Position numbers and translations under genes: made by a program. A DNA stretch of 64,000 nucleotides from Enoplolaimus lenunculus (taxonomy: Eukaryota; Nematoda; Enoplea; Enoplida; Thoracostomopsidae). The stretch spans positions 1 through 64,000 of the forward strand of contig JASANG010002941.1 in assembly GCA_030248215.1 (NCBI GenBank), written 5' to 3'. Below the pieces are notes generated by a model, which was not told where the DNA came from, searched no databases, and saw nothing but the letters and a program-made list of their open reading frames with translations. The stretch's first letter is position 1; every line of letters begins with the position of its first letter. Shown here piece after piece: positions 1 through 12,156 of this stretch.

Positions 1-485
1 ACTTCTCACAGTGTTATGTGCTAAAAGCGAACTTGGGGATAAACCGGAGAACCTGGGAAACGTAGTCTAATAAATCTAACGGGGTTAGATTTATTATTCT
101 ACAACGGCTTGGCCAAATCTAACGGGGTTAGATTGGTCGGAAATTTGGTGTAACTCTAACGGGGTTAGAGTACACGGTTTTACAGGGTGTAATTCTAACG
201 GGGTTAGAATTGCACGGATTCTGGAAAACGGCGGAAATATTAGTAACGGTAAAGCCAGTGGCTGGATTAAATCAGATTCAGACGTCGGCTTTAAGGATTC
301 CGGATCAGGCTGCAAGTTAAATTACATAACCTGTGATTTGCTTGTAATACTCGGTGTTGTACAGGATTTGGGAGGGTTTAATAAACGATTACCGGCCGCG
401 TTTTACTAAATCAAAGCGATAAGCATACATCGAGAAAAGAACTATACAGGATACAGGCTTAAGTCTAAATCACGAACTTCTCACA
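1..485. repeat. Segment with four-hairpin array, flanked by 11-bp direct repeats
   Basis: ACTTCTCACAG occurs at 1-11 and again at 475-485, bracketing a segment that holds four hairpins at 68-96, 113-136, 148-175 and 187-215. Each hairpin has a GGG loop, an inner CTAAC/GTTAG stem and different outer stem bases. The bracketing repeat could be a target-site duplication, but the left one sits at the window edge. No coding potential was seen beyond the repeat itself. Confidence 0.55.
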
Positions 486-1596
486 GCGTACACTTGCTCC
501 ATTGCAATCCAGCAAAAAGTAGCCTGTTCTAAGCTATAATGCATGGGAGGTTATTACAAAATATTACTGTCTTAGCAATTCCAGTAGAACAAACATCGCA
601 GTGACACGTAATCTATTGCACGTTGTCATTAGCATCACACAATAATATCGACTAGCTATGGTAATTACATATTTGTAATACAATTTTTCGAAAAATTACA
701 AAAATCAAACTTGTAATAACAACTTTAAATGACACGTTTAGCTGACCAATTTGTATATAGTGTCCAAGCGGCTAATTAGGATATTCTATACATAAGTTAC
801 CTCATTCCAGCTCTGCTTTCCTGCAGAGAACATTCTGCAAAACTTTCAAAAAGCGTGCATTCTCGAGGCTTGAAACATATATTGAAAACACTACCGTGTT
901 TCAACGTTTGCAGGTGCTGGCTAAACTTAATAACAAATTAACCTTCATTTTTACTACCTATTTCGCCTCAGCTCCGGCTCCGACCCCGGTATTTTTCACC
1001 TCCGGTTGCACCCTGGCTAATAGGGACAAAACGTGTCCCAAGCTGCCTTGGATATAACGAGAACTCCGCATAAACCATGGAAAACCTTACGTTTTAAATT
1101 TTCAGTTTTTCCCGTTTTCCGATTCTCGCCTATGACTTACCTTTGCCTCCTAACCAAAAAAGTTTATTACGCTGAGAAAGCTTAAACCTTTAGGAATATG
1201 TTTCGGTTGTTACATTGCTCACCTCCTGTCTCCCTCAATACATCCGCCCTTGAAAGGGAGCGAAACGGTCACATTTGGAACCCGATTGCTTTACCGCTAT
1301 GTTCTTGTTGGCGGAGAGTGAGATATTTTAGTTTGAACGGAATTCTGGCTACATCGTTTTTTATGATACTTTGTTCTCACCATTGTTATAAAATTAATTC
1401 CGGTAACTTTCATCAATTTTGTATCTTTCACCTATTACTAGTTATACCAGTGGCCATGGTGTAAACGGATAGTAAAAATAACGGTAACAGAAATGGAAAA
1501 CAGACATTGAAGTATAAATTTTTCAGAGATGTTTAATTTTTTCGCCAACTCAATTGAGGCGTGCAAATATTCACAGAGGTTTCTAAAATGTTAAAC
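486..1596. other. Non-coding stretch with one transposon end
   Basis: No gene is recognised. The 955-1016 part (GGCTCCGGCTCCGACCCCGG to TTGCACCCTGG) matches the right end of the CAGGGTGCAACCGG transposon family described below. The short ORF at 1198-1464 has no recognisable features. Confidence 0.5.
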
Positions 1597-2911
1597 CAGT
1601 AGTAGTGGGACTACATTTATTGAGCGAAGCTCGAACACACGTAAGCAATTAAGGTTATATGCAAATTAGTTATTAGCTAACTATTCATTTATCGGTTTTT
1701 AAGGTTTTTAAGCAATTTCCTCAGATTCCTCGCACCCAAAAACCCTTCAGCCACCCTAATAATTATAGGAATAATTTAAAAAGTCCTAATTTTGTATCGT
1801 CAATTAAGCAAATATGCAAATTAGCTATTAGCTAACTATTCGATAATCGCTTTTAACGGGTTGTAGACAATTTATTTAGATTCCTCGCACCCGAAAACCC
1901 ATTATTGCTGAAATTAGATTGCTTGTAACCGTAATAATTAGTGAAACATTGTAAAAACGCCTAATTTAGGCTTATCAGTTATGCTTACATGCAAATTATC
2001 AATTAGCTAAATACTCAATTATCGGTTTTAGATCCTTGTAAACAATTTATTCAAATTCCTCGCACCAAAAACCTTCAGTAAACCAGAATAATGATTGAAA
2101 TAATTTAAAAAGTCCTAGTTTTGTCTTGTCAATTAAGCTAATATGCAAATTAGCAATTAGCTAACTACTCAATTATCGGTTTTAGACGTTTGTAAACAAT
2201 TTATTCAGATTTCTCGCACCCAAAAACTTTCAGTAAACCCTAATTATTATTGAAATAATTTAAAAAAGTCCTAGTTTTGTCTTGTCAATTAAGCTAATAT
2301 GCAAATTAGCTATTATCTAACTATTCAATTATCGGTTTTGGATGTTTGTAGACAATTTATTCAAATTTCTCGCACCTAAAACCCCTTTAGTGCTGGAATT
2401 ATATTACTTTTAACCTTAATAATTAGTGAAATATTGTAAAAAGTCCTAATTTAGGCTTATAAACTATGCTAATATGCAAATTGTCTATTACCTAACTGGT
2501 CAAGTATCGGTTTTGGCGGTTTGTAAACAGTCTACGCAAATTTCTCGCACCCAAAATCCCTTTAATGCTAAAATTAGATTGCTTCTAACTGTAATAATTA
2601 GTGAAATATTGTGGAAAGTCCTAATTTAGGCTGAATTGATTATGCAAATAAGTCTGTAGCTAATAAACGGCTTAGAATTTTAAAACCCCAATGCGAAGTT
2701 AACACCCTAGGATAATTGGCTTTCAAACTAAAAAGTTTATCGAAATCGGTTCAGCCGTTCCTGAGATTCTTTTCCGACGGACAGATAGACAGACGGACAG
2801 ACAGACAGACGGACGGGGACATCCACCTTTCGACCCCCAAGTACAAAACATAAAACGCTTCGCGAAACTCCGAACTTCGCTCGGAGTTTCGCTTCGCTCA
2901 ATAAAAAAATG
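1597..2911. repeat. Interspersed element with internal tandem units and TTATTGAGCGAAGC ends
   Basis: Starts near CCAGTAGTAGTGGGACTAC and has TTATTGAGCGAAGC near both ends in opposite orientation. The interior holds about seven tandem units beginning TGCAAATTAG, at about 1661, 1816, 1991, 2145, 2301, 2475 and 2643, so unit lengths alternate between about 155 and 174 bp. A GACGGACAGACAGAC tract lies near the right end. A shorter reverse copy is in intron 33 and a fragment in intron 37. No coding sequence was seen. Confidence 0.8.
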
Positions 2912-4160
2912 GCGGATGCATCGAAATTTTTAAGCTTTTGAATGAGTTTAATTTCATTTCGAACAATCGCAGAATTTCTATATGAAGAATTGCAAGATAT
3001 CTACGTGATTTTTGACATTTATTTTTAGCGTATAAATATGACTGAATTTTCAACATTTCTATGATGGAACCGGAAACTAATCACCGATTTTTACCGGAAA
3101 CAAAGGAAACAAATACCCGGTTGACGGCTGCACCCTGCCATGTGGTAAACCATAAATTAATTACAAATTCATGGTTTTGGCACGGGTGTGCTTTTGATTG
3201 GATGTTAACAGGGTTGTACTCTAGCAGTCCCCCTTGATCGTGCGATCTCAAACCTTGGCATGAGGTATTTGAACTCCAACACAGCCATTTTCATTAATAA
3301 TATAAAATAAATTTTCGATTTCTTCCAATATGGTAGAGTTATCGAAATACTGAAACATGACTTAAATCGAACCAGTGGCTACAATGAAGTACTTAGCTAC
3401 CATACTTTTTCAAGCATTTTCCGAAGAACTTAATCACATTTTTGCACCTGATAAAGCTGTTGCGGCAACAGTGATCCGTATGTTTATTATCCCGTCTTGG
3501 TATTTATCACTTAGAACGACACTGGCGCAGTCTTGGAACTTCACGATTTTTAAAAGTCAGTTTAGCTTTAGCTTCAATTTAAGCAGTCTGTCACGGACTG
3601 TGTAAGTTTGACGACAAATAGATACATAGAGTTGCCAGTGCAATGTAGTTAATGTAAAACGTTGAGGCCGAGTCGCCTACAGTTAGCTTTGTTTGAGATA
3701 TGGTTCTTTTCAAGTAGACAGTTAGAAAACCAGGCATGTGACGTGATTCTTGTAAGCATGTGGATGTGACATACTTGTCCTGGCGCATGTGGAATATATG
3801 CAAGACTGACATGGGGGCACAGACCGTGAATGTAACGGTAAATTGCAGCGTTGTGGAACGGTATCGAGTGCAAATGGGAGGTACGGTCAAAGGACGATTT
3901 TGGTGGAACCGAAATGGTGACGTGTAAGAAGTCAGACATGCTTAGCGCGATTGATTGACTTTACGTTTACATATTTGTTCTCTAGCACATGTAACGTAAA
4001 CGTTTGCATGTGACCGTGTACGTTCGCAGTATTTATTGGGTTACAGTAACGCTGAAAAACCAGATATAGATGACGGGTAAAGCTAAGCCTAAACGTCAGC
4101 GTAAAAGTGGCTCTATAACTAAGCCTAAGCCTACGCGAAAATAATAGCCTTAATCCGAGC
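2912..4160. other. Non-coding stretch, no gene recognised
   Basis: A degraded CAACCGG-family transposon tail seems to end at CTGCACCCTG near 3139. ORFs at 3375-3605 (+) and 3591-3939 (-) overlap one another and show no domain or signal, so I do not call them. Confidence 0.5.
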
Positions 4161-4450
4161 CAAGGTTGGGTGGCGACCGGCCGTGAAATGTCTCGGTCTC
4201 ATTCAACTTTTGACCATCACCGAACTAAATAAAATTTTCATAATAAATTATTTCTAATGCTGTTTTCGTAGTTTTTTGTGTGGTGAGAATATCTGCTAAT
4301 AATTATTGCGTAACTATGAAAATTCATAGATTTATAGCGAAATTTTTTACCAGACATTACTTACTTTAACAATATTAACTTCTCCGTTTTACAAAGTCTA
4401 CATGCCGAATACCGAGACTTGCAGAGACTGAGACCGAGATTACCACCCCT
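4161..4450. mobile_element. Degraded hAT-like element, GTCTCGG family
   Basis: The left end (GGTTGGGTGGCGACCGG, then TCTCGGTCTC) and right end (CTGAGACCGAGATTACCACCCC) resemble the terminal repeats of the better-preserved element at 37376-38000, with mismatches. No clear target-site duplication was found. Confidence 0.5.
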
Positions 4451-4833
4451 AATCTTAGCCACCTCCGTTTTCTAGTACCTGCGGAAAACTGGATGCCTTA
4501 AAGAGAACATGGGCCAAACAAATATTGCAGCTAGTATAATAGGTACGTGTTTTAAGTGTTAGAAATGCATCGGTGTGAGATGTTATATTTTGTCACGGAA
4601 ACACTTTGAGTACCTTAAGCCGCGGAAGGAAGAATTGTAAGCTACGTTCTGCTGATAATTTAATGCAATCGTGTATATTTGCATTCATTATCCGGCTACG
4701 GCCGGATATTTGATTATCCGGCTCCAGCTCCGTCAGTTTTTGGTATCCGGTTGTACCCTGTTACAACGATATTATATATGTATATTATTATATTCATTTA
4801 CATTTACATATACATGCATATATACGTATGCAT

Positions 4834-5079
4834 CAGGGTACAGCGGGAGGTTTGCCTTCGGCTCCGGCAGGAAATCAACCACAGCAATTTCGCTGGTGCA
4901 TTTGCTGAAATTTCTTAAAAAAATAAGCGTAACCAAACGATTCAACGACACATTACAGATATATTTTTGCTAAAATTAACAAATTAGACATCATTTTAAC
5001 TGCCTAATTTCGCCTTACCTCCGGCTTAGCAAGTTTTGTTGACCTCCGGCTCCGCTATTTTTACCTTCGGTGCACCCTG
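4834..5079. mobile_element. Short hAT-type non-autonomous element (CAGGGTAC...GCACCCTG)
   Basis: Starts CAGGGTACAGCGGG and ends TCGGTGCACCCTG, with GGCTCCGG repeats inside. The flanks are AT/ATAC-rich and give only an imperfect duplication (GTATGCAT and ATATACAT). A related end fragment lies just upstream, ending near 4761 (TATCCGGTTGTACCCTG). Confidence 0.6.
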
Positions 5080-5985
5080 ATATACATATATTCGCAGTGA
5101 GAGTGTCATGGAAAAGTTTTTCCAGCTGTGGGTGCCCAGCGGGTTCGCTTCTTCAGTTTTTGAAAGGTCCAATTAAGGATGCCGAACGCCGATTTTTAAG
5201 TGGATTGTGATCCGATCTTTGAGTCTAGGTAGGAATCGGCACCGGCACTTCAGATCATTTTAACTAAGCAGCTGGAAAAACGGGTCTGCGAAGCGGGAAC
5301 CAAACTCTCAGTCTACTGACCTTCTTCAAGCGAACACTGTACCACAGCGTCACGTGGGCCTCTCCAACTACTTTTATCGTCGATTGTGAAAACGTTATGT
5401 TTTGCGTTTGTGCTCACCAAAATGGCAAACTCTGAGATCATGCTGTGGTGGAGTGTAAGGGAGTGAGTTGATCGATCTAGAAAACGCCAAAAGTGAGCTG
5501 TCAGTACGTAAACTGATCTTGCATATAGGTACATAGATGTCGTGTAAATCAATAATCAGTTTTTGTTTGTTAATTTTGTTTCCAATGTCTCATTGAAAAA
5601 GTCAAACAACATTTTGTATGTGAACGTTTTATTTACTTTTATACGTTGAATAAATTCTGCTCGTCGTTTATTGTTTCATTTGAATGAACTTTTTTGACTT
5701 GTGCAATATGTTGGAATTACCGATGGTTTTTTGAATGTCGTATTCGTCGGCTGGATAATCGTGTACGTGCTTTTGTTTACTTTTTTGTAGGTATTATGTA
5801 ACGGTTGTGTACAGCTTGCAGTGTTGCTATGTAGGGATTCTGCATTTTTCAGTATGCGGGTTGATAGAAGTCGTCGGTTAGGACTTTGTAGATTGAACTT
5901 AAACCTCAGTGTAATGTAGATGCACATAACATTTATATAGCAGGGTGTCACCAAATATCTACGTAGCTCCGTCGAATAATCCCTA
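5080..5985. other. Non-coding stretch, nothing recognised
   Basis: AT-rich sequence. Minus-strand ORFs at 5313-5552 and 5676-6002 have no recognisable domain and low-complexity translations, so I do not call them. Confidence 0.4.
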
Positions 5986-5988
5986 TAC

Positions 5989-6146
5989 GGGCCCGTAGCC
6001 AAGGGAGGCCAGGGGGGCTCAGCCCCCGTTGAAAAATTTTGGCCCCGTAGAAAATTTTCAACCTTGCTTGTAACTCATTGAAAACCCTTGAATGTCCTTC
6101 ATGAAAAGTGTTTATCCCCCCTAGCAAGGTGAGCTGGCTACGGGCC
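5989..6146. mobile_element. Short inverted-repeat element, GGGCCCGTAGCCA family
   Basis: Begins GGGCCCGTAGCCAAGGG and ends CTGGCTACGGGCC, which are inverted repeats. It has a G-rich then C-rich middle (GGGGGGCTCAGCCCCC). A diverged copy in opposite orientation is at 59213-59380. It is too short to code. Confidence 0.65.
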
Positions 6147-8247
6147 TGTCCATATAGTGATTGCAGCATAAAGTCCGTGCTAAATGGTTATTTATGATTA
6201 AACAATCGTATTTCGCAATGACTTTGTTCGAAATCACAGAAATAAGTACGTACTGTTACACTAAAACATCGTTATTACTAAAATAATTATGATTCGATAA
6301 CTAATTATTAATGCTTGACGTTTGGTGTAAACCGAAAATTCGGGTTCCTCATGATGTTGATATCTGGAATGCTTTCTTTTTCCATAGATAATATTGGAAA
6401 ATTCAAAACGCTGACACGTTTGTGTAACTTAGCCTCATTCGAAAACGTGTACCACCGATTTTCAGTTGCTGATAGGTTTTGTAACTTTCGAACCGGTCAA
6501 TGTTAAATGTCAATGTTTGACAGTAATTATTTTGCATTTGATTTATCATGAAATGTGCAGAATTTCAGACCGTAGCGGAGACAGCTCGATTTTTTGAGAT
6601 TCTGTTGCTAACTGGCGATACGTATGTTACACACAGTTGAGAATACGTCTTCTCGATTGCATCGACAATATATATAACTCACTTAGCAATTTTACCTGAG
6701 AAATTTAATTTTAAATGCGAAATTAAAGAATTTAAAAGACTTTTGTATCTAATGTGTTTAACGTTTGATCGATATATATACAGATTTGTTTTTATTGCAT
6801 ATAGATTTTGCAGTAGTGGATTATATATACATATATACGTATATATACATATATACGTATATATATTATATATACATATATATGCTGTGGTAAAGCAATT
6901 GCTAACGCGACGGTGCGGCCATATTCGTGATGATGAATATTTAACGTACGGAGAGGTTACCAACGAGTGATTGCTGTAAGGGTCGGTCTGTGTTTAATAT
7001 CGACATAATTGGCTACTCAAAGCAACGCATATTTTGCCCTTGAAATGTTTGCTTATTAATGTACTGCAGCTGATTGCAGGCATGTGGCGTTGTCTGGCAA
7101 GCAGAGCAGTCTCTGAATTTTTGTTCAGCGTTAAAACGCGGACAGCGCTTTAACACTCCTCCGTCAAATTTGTGTCGATTGATTGTAGTATTAAAGGCGC
7201 CAGATGCCGGATGTAAAACCAAGGAATGCTGGCAATTGCTTTTGCACCCTCTGGCATAGAATACAGCGTTTTGTTTTGCACTGTCATGCAATACCGATAC
7301 AATTGAAATTCGGTAAATGATACGCACTAGCGTTAGTCTGTCCGAATTAAAGAAAAATGAATTCGTCCTCGTTTGCAACAATCGAAATTTTGTAAGAGAC
7401 GATGACTCACAGCTTCATCTTAAGCAGAATGGAAATTGATGTAAAAAAGTGTTGAGGAATATATCGTACCTGTAAACAGTACCGAAGCAGACAGGGGTGG
7501 GGGGTGGGGATCCCGCAAACTCCAGGGTGGAGACCCCAGCGTAGATGTAGATGCAGAATTTATCGACGTTTAGTCTGACGTTGTCCGAGCTCACTCTCGT
7601 GTTTGATAGACGACGGGACACCCTTCCAAAAACAGTTTCACACCAAAGTTGCAAAACGATGAATGTACAAAGTGAAGCCGTCTTTAAAATGAATCAATCT
7701 TCGCGCGCAGTGTAAAATGTTTTGACATTTTTTATAGTAGCGAAAACAGGGCATATTTTAGGTCAAACGTTTTACAATCTTCATATGCTCCAACCAAGGG
7801 AGACAGCCAGCACACGGTACGTCTCACTTAAAAATTTCTTTTACTATATACCTTGTTTATTATTTCGTTTCGTGAGAGTTATCGATCTTACTTAAAATTG
7901 TAAGCCAGCGAGTGTAGCGAGCGAGAAAACTTGTTGGCAGTTAACACCTGGTGGCTATTGTAAGGCCTGTGTAGTGTCTAAATAAATTGAAAAAGTCGCG
8001 GAATGATGGAATAGTGTCAAATTCGCGAGCGAGAAGCCAGACGCCTTTTAATATTTCGCCGGTTTTTGTTTTAACCGGTTCGGGTGAGGGCCGCTTTAGC
8101 GGTGATGCCCCCAAATGAAGGTATGGGGTTTGCTGCTCCGGCCGCCTTGCCTGTAAAGTGTACTATGTCAACGTTTGTTCAACGTTGCGTAATACTTATA
8201 TTATATATAATATATATAGATATATACATATATATTAATATACATAC

Positions 8248-8260
<13 letters not shown>
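6147..8260. other. Non-coding stretch with AT/ACGT microsatellite
   Basis: Holds a TATATACATATATACG-type microsatellite at about 6810-6890. Overlapping opposite-strand ORFs at 7013-7381 and 7074-7259 have no recognisable domain. No gene is supported. Confidence 0.45.

Positions 8261-8321
<61 letters not shown>
8261..8321. repeat. (TA)n microsatellite
   Basis: An uninterrupted TA run of about 60 bases, preceded by imperfect TA/ATAC repeats from about 8200. The ORF at 8084-8353 is mostly this repeat and is not a gene. Confidence 0.95.
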
Positions 8322-8323
<2 letters not shown>

Positions 8324-8850
8324 ATTATATTTAGTTTTAGAATGGCGTTTTAAAAGCGGGTATAAGTGTTTTCTTTCGACGCTGTTCCTCGCGTAGACGT
8401 AGTTTCTGTGTTGTTCTCACACTCGCTGAAATGTTTGGGTGAAGTTGCTTTGCTTGTGTGTACTGTAGGAAATGACGTTTTTGATTTTGTTGCGAAAATT
8501 ACGTCCTTAACCGGCAGCACAAAACGCAACTGGCCCGGTATGTATTAAGCGATTAATACTGCTGTTGTTGTTGTGATTTTGATTTGCTTTGTGTGACATT
8601 AAAATGAAATGCTACGTACGGATACGGTGTGGATGGAAGGAAGTAATTTGAAGCAAAACGATAGGAGCTGTGATTAGAGACTGAGATAGGCGCTTGGGCT
8701 GACGCTTGATTGGCCCGGGGCCATATTTTTTAATGCAATCTGTACTGGGGTCGATAAGAATGTGTTGTTTCGTGTCATGCAAAAACTTTATGAAACGTAT
8801 ATATAATATATATTATGTATATAAAACGAACAGAAAAAACACACAAAAAA

Positions 8851-8851
<1 letters not shown>

Positions 8852-8893
<42 letters not shown>
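8852..8893. repeat. Poly(A) tract of about 42 bases
   Basis: A pure A run followed by TATATATATC and then ACCGGAACT-like transposon sequence. It could be the tail of a retroposed element on the plus strand, but no body is recognisable upstream. Confidence 0.9.
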
Positions 8894-8897
<4 letters not shown>

Positions 8898-10289
8898 TAT
8901 ATCAGGATTCCAACCGGAACTAGATTACGTCGGAATCGGAAGCGGAATCAAGTTTTAGTAATTCTATTAAAAAGTTAAAGGTGTATGACATTTTGTCTGG
9001 CAATATTCGGCTATTTTGTCAAAGCAAAATACATTCCTAGTTAATATTCATTCGTTAGCCTCTGTTGGTACTGGACCCGGCCTTGGGGTAACTCTAGTTA
9101 CCATTATTGATACGTAGATACATGTGTACTGGTTCCAAATGTTATTGGAATAGTTTTACATTGTACATACAGTTTGGGCTAAAGTTCAATGTTAAAGTGT
9201 CAGAGCATCAATGGTATGTTGTGTTTAAAAAATTAAACCAAAACTGGCGTACGGCCTAATACAATTACCGCTACGTATATTTGAATCTGGCTTTGCCTCT
9301 GGGTTCAAGAATTGCGGATATTTTCGTGTAGAAAATTTTTCACATCCTGGCCGATGTCTTTCCTGGTGTCTGTTTTAAGCAATTTCGGATCAGCGCAAAA
9401 GTTTTGTTATTGTAAAGACAATCTATAAGTTGTCGTCCTGATATATATTGTTTTTGAATGTTGCCAAACTAACTAAAAAGTTTTCAATCTCTAACTGATC
9501 ATTTCATCGTCAATTTGATTTGTTACCTGTAGAGAGTACGAATAAGTCCGAAAAATGGTTAAATTTATTGTCAAAAAATCTCAAATCAGTGCGCAAAAAA
9601 CAAACTATTTTCATCATGTTGGGGTGGTTTTTGGCGTAGCCAGAAAATCGGCTCAACAGTTTCATAAAATATAACATATTAGGATTTTCTGTAAAATACG
9701 TAGTACATCGAGTGAGCAATTCTTGAAATGGGAAAGTTTGGGTGTGGCTCTTAGCGCGAGCAGGCGCTAATAGGTAGTATTGATCAACTTTTTGACAGTA
9801 ATTTGAGATTGTGGAGAAACGGTAGTACGTAAGTCCGGTCGTACGTATGCTTTTTATGTGTAATAACTGTTTTAGTGTGGGTAGCGAAAATTGGTACGTA
9901 CATATATATACGTATGTGTAGGTTTACTTTTGTATTTTAGTCTGAAAATGGCATGGCAGTCACGGTAATGCCGGCGAACGGTGTTTTTGTCGTTTTAGCC
10001 TTTCATAATTATACATATATATAGCTGCATATACATACTGTGTACAACACGTCTTTGATCTTACTGGTTTTGGGCTGTGTGACCTATATTAGCCGGAACT
10101 GAAATTCGAATTAGCAATGCATTTTTGGTGTTGTTTTATGCGAGCTAACGCCAGCAAGCAAAAAGACAATATATTTTTAAATTGTAAAGGTTGGGGTAAT
10201 ATTTGGGTTAGTTTGGTTGTGTACGTTGCACGGTTAGCCTGAATTAGGCATCGATTGATTGTTTGCTGTTGCGGTATAAATGTATGTAA
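8894..10289. other. Non-coding stretch, nothing recognised
   Basis: AT-rich sequence with a CCAACCGGAAC transposon fragment at its start and small TATA-type repeats near 9902 and 10012. No gene is seen. Confidence 0.4.
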
Positions 10290-10638
10290 CAGGGTGGCAA
10301 CAAAGGTTCGGATTTGGAATCGGCAAAAATTTCAGGTTCGGATTCGGATTCGGTTGTGGAAAAGCCGAATTCAACAAATTTCGGCAATATGTTTTTTCAT
10401 TTTAAAGCAATAAAATTTTTAAATACCTTGCTATAAAAATCAATATTTTTTATCTCAGGTGAGAAATCTCAGAACTGACGTCGAGACGAAATATATTAAC
10501 GTATTAACAGTTATACGGTGCGTTGATGTTCTGAAACAAATTATAGATATATCTGAAATTTGCAACATGCCGGTTTCGGATTCGGCAAATTAACAATGGA
10601 TTCGGATTCGGTCAAATCGTGGATTCGGTGCCACCCTG
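10290..10638. mobile_element. hAT-type non-autonomous element, GGTTCGGATTCGG family
   Basis: Starts CAGGGTGGCAACAAAGG and ends TCGGTGCCACCCTG, forming terminal inverted repeats, with TTCGGATTCGG repeats near both ends. The flanks GTATGTAA and GTATCTAC are a 6-of-8 target-site duplication. The related copy at 11818-12156 is in opposite orientation. Confidence 0.8.
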
Positions 10639-11817
10639 GTATCTACCATGTTGATTAGTATTCAAAGTTGTTGCGAACGTATTTGTTCGGCTTCTTTTAA
10701 TTATTAGTTGTTGGAATGGCAGCGATGTGGGGGATTTGCTTTTGGATTAGGTCGTGAGTGCATGTGATACTTGTTACCGGGTAATCCGGTGTTTAATTAA
10801 CTACGACGTAAGTTGTAGGGAATAGAGAAGTTTTGATTGGCTGATATCTTTTCGGCGATTGCTGCAGAAATTAAGGCGGGGAAACCGACAGTTCAGAATT
10901 TATATATATAAATGTACCAGGGTCCGGCTGGAATTTCCAGTTCCGGTTTAGTATATAAACGTCCGTTTGATTCTTACCAGGGCCAGAATTTTTGAGTGGT
11001 TCACAGTTATGGCTGTTTTAGTTAGGCGTATATGCAAACCGAATCCATTACAGCACATGAGAAAATATATACGTATACTATGTTTGCGAAATTCGATCAT
11101 TTTGTCTAATAAGTTCAACAGTAACTATTCAAAACACGAAACTAATAACATTATGAAACCGGAAAAGCCCGTTGAAAAAATACCGCATTTAATTTTATGC
11201 CGGAACCGGATGATTGGAACCTTGTTCGGAAACACAGTACGGAAAAGGAGTCGATTTGGTAATCAGAACCGGAACTACAATATTGTTGTTCCCTTGTGTT
11301 TTTTACTTTTGAAAGCAATAATTGAGTATACACATACTTTTGTTTTGCATCAGTGTTCGCATGTATATATTCATGACTAGGAAAACGTATCGCGGAAAAG
11401 TCAATATGATCCCGGTTGAGTTCAATCTATGCTTTCGGTTTAGTAGACTGTTGTCGTACTAGGCGGTGCTATGCTAAAAACGCTGGTGTTGTGCTCTTGT
11501 GGTGGTTCGAACGCAGTGTGCTTGACGGTACTATCAAAGGCTGTTTTTGTGTGCATGTACCGGTACTTTGCGTGAATGCACTTTTGTTGACAGCAGTGTA
11601 CCGTAGTAAAATTGATTAGGCTCGTAGATGCGAACAGCGGCTTTTGAGGTGAATTTGTGGTTTATTTGCATTTTGTTTTGCTATAAACAATGAAATATGT
11701 CTATTTTTTGATGAATCAGAAAAATGTTGATTTTTTGTTATTTAGGTTGTTTAGTTTTTTTGCTATTGTTATGCGCGTACCTGCTACGTCTTACATTGCA
11801 TTGATACCAGGGTGGAA
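10639..11817. other. Non-coding stretch with degraded transposon pieces
   Basis: A CAGGGTCCGGCTGGAATTTC start near 10918 and ACCGGAA pieces to about 11240 are probably an old CAACCGG-family copy. The 137-residue ORF at 10967-11380 overlaps this material and has no domain. No gene is called. Confidence 0.45.
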
Positions 11818-12156
11818 CAGAATCTGCGATTTGACCGAATCCGAATCCATTGCTAATTTGCCGAAGTCGAATCCGAATCTTGGATGTTGCAAATCTCAGT
11901 TATATCTATAATTTGTTTTAGAATATCAACGCAATGACAGCCGCATAACTTGTAAACGTTACTATAAATTTCGTGCGCGACCTCAGTTTGGAGATTTGTG
12001 ATCTGAAACACAAATTTTTTATTAATATAACAAGATTTGTTTAAAATTTTTATTGTGTAAAACTGAAAAAACACATTGCCGAACACTGTTGGATTTGGCA
12101 TTTGGATTCGCCTTTTTCACAACCGAATCCGAATACGAACCTTTGTTGCCATCCTG
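11818..12156. mobile_element. hAT-type non-autonomous element, inverted copy of the 10290 family
   Basis: Starts CAGGGTGGAACAG and ends CGAACCTTTGTTGCCATCCTG, in reverse orientation to the 10290 copy. The flanks ATTGATAC and GTTGATAC are a 7-of-8 target-site duplication. Internal sequence also matches the reverse complement of the other copy (for example the GTTTAGAATATCAACGCA region). Confidence 0.85.

Noticed and set aside
68-215. CRISPR-like array
   Set aside because: The repeats are palindromes of changing sequence, the spacers are not unique protospacer-like segments, and the DNA is clearly eukaryotic.
1650-2660. Tandem units as a CRISPR or centromeric satellite
   Set aside because: Only about seven units are present, inside a dispersed element with defined ends and another copy in intron 33.
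6743-6970. ORFs of about 75-94 codons on both strands
   Set aside because: Translation is mostly Ile/Tyr/Thr repeats from a TATACA microsatellite.
7013-7381. 122-residue minus-strand ORF with many cysteines
   Set aside because: No domain is recognised, cysteine spacing is irregular, and the sense strand also has an ORF; no supporting signal.
10967-11380. 137-residue ORF as a gene
   Set aside because: It overlaps degraded ACCGGAA transposon sequence, lacks any domain or splice context, and the opposite strand is also open there.
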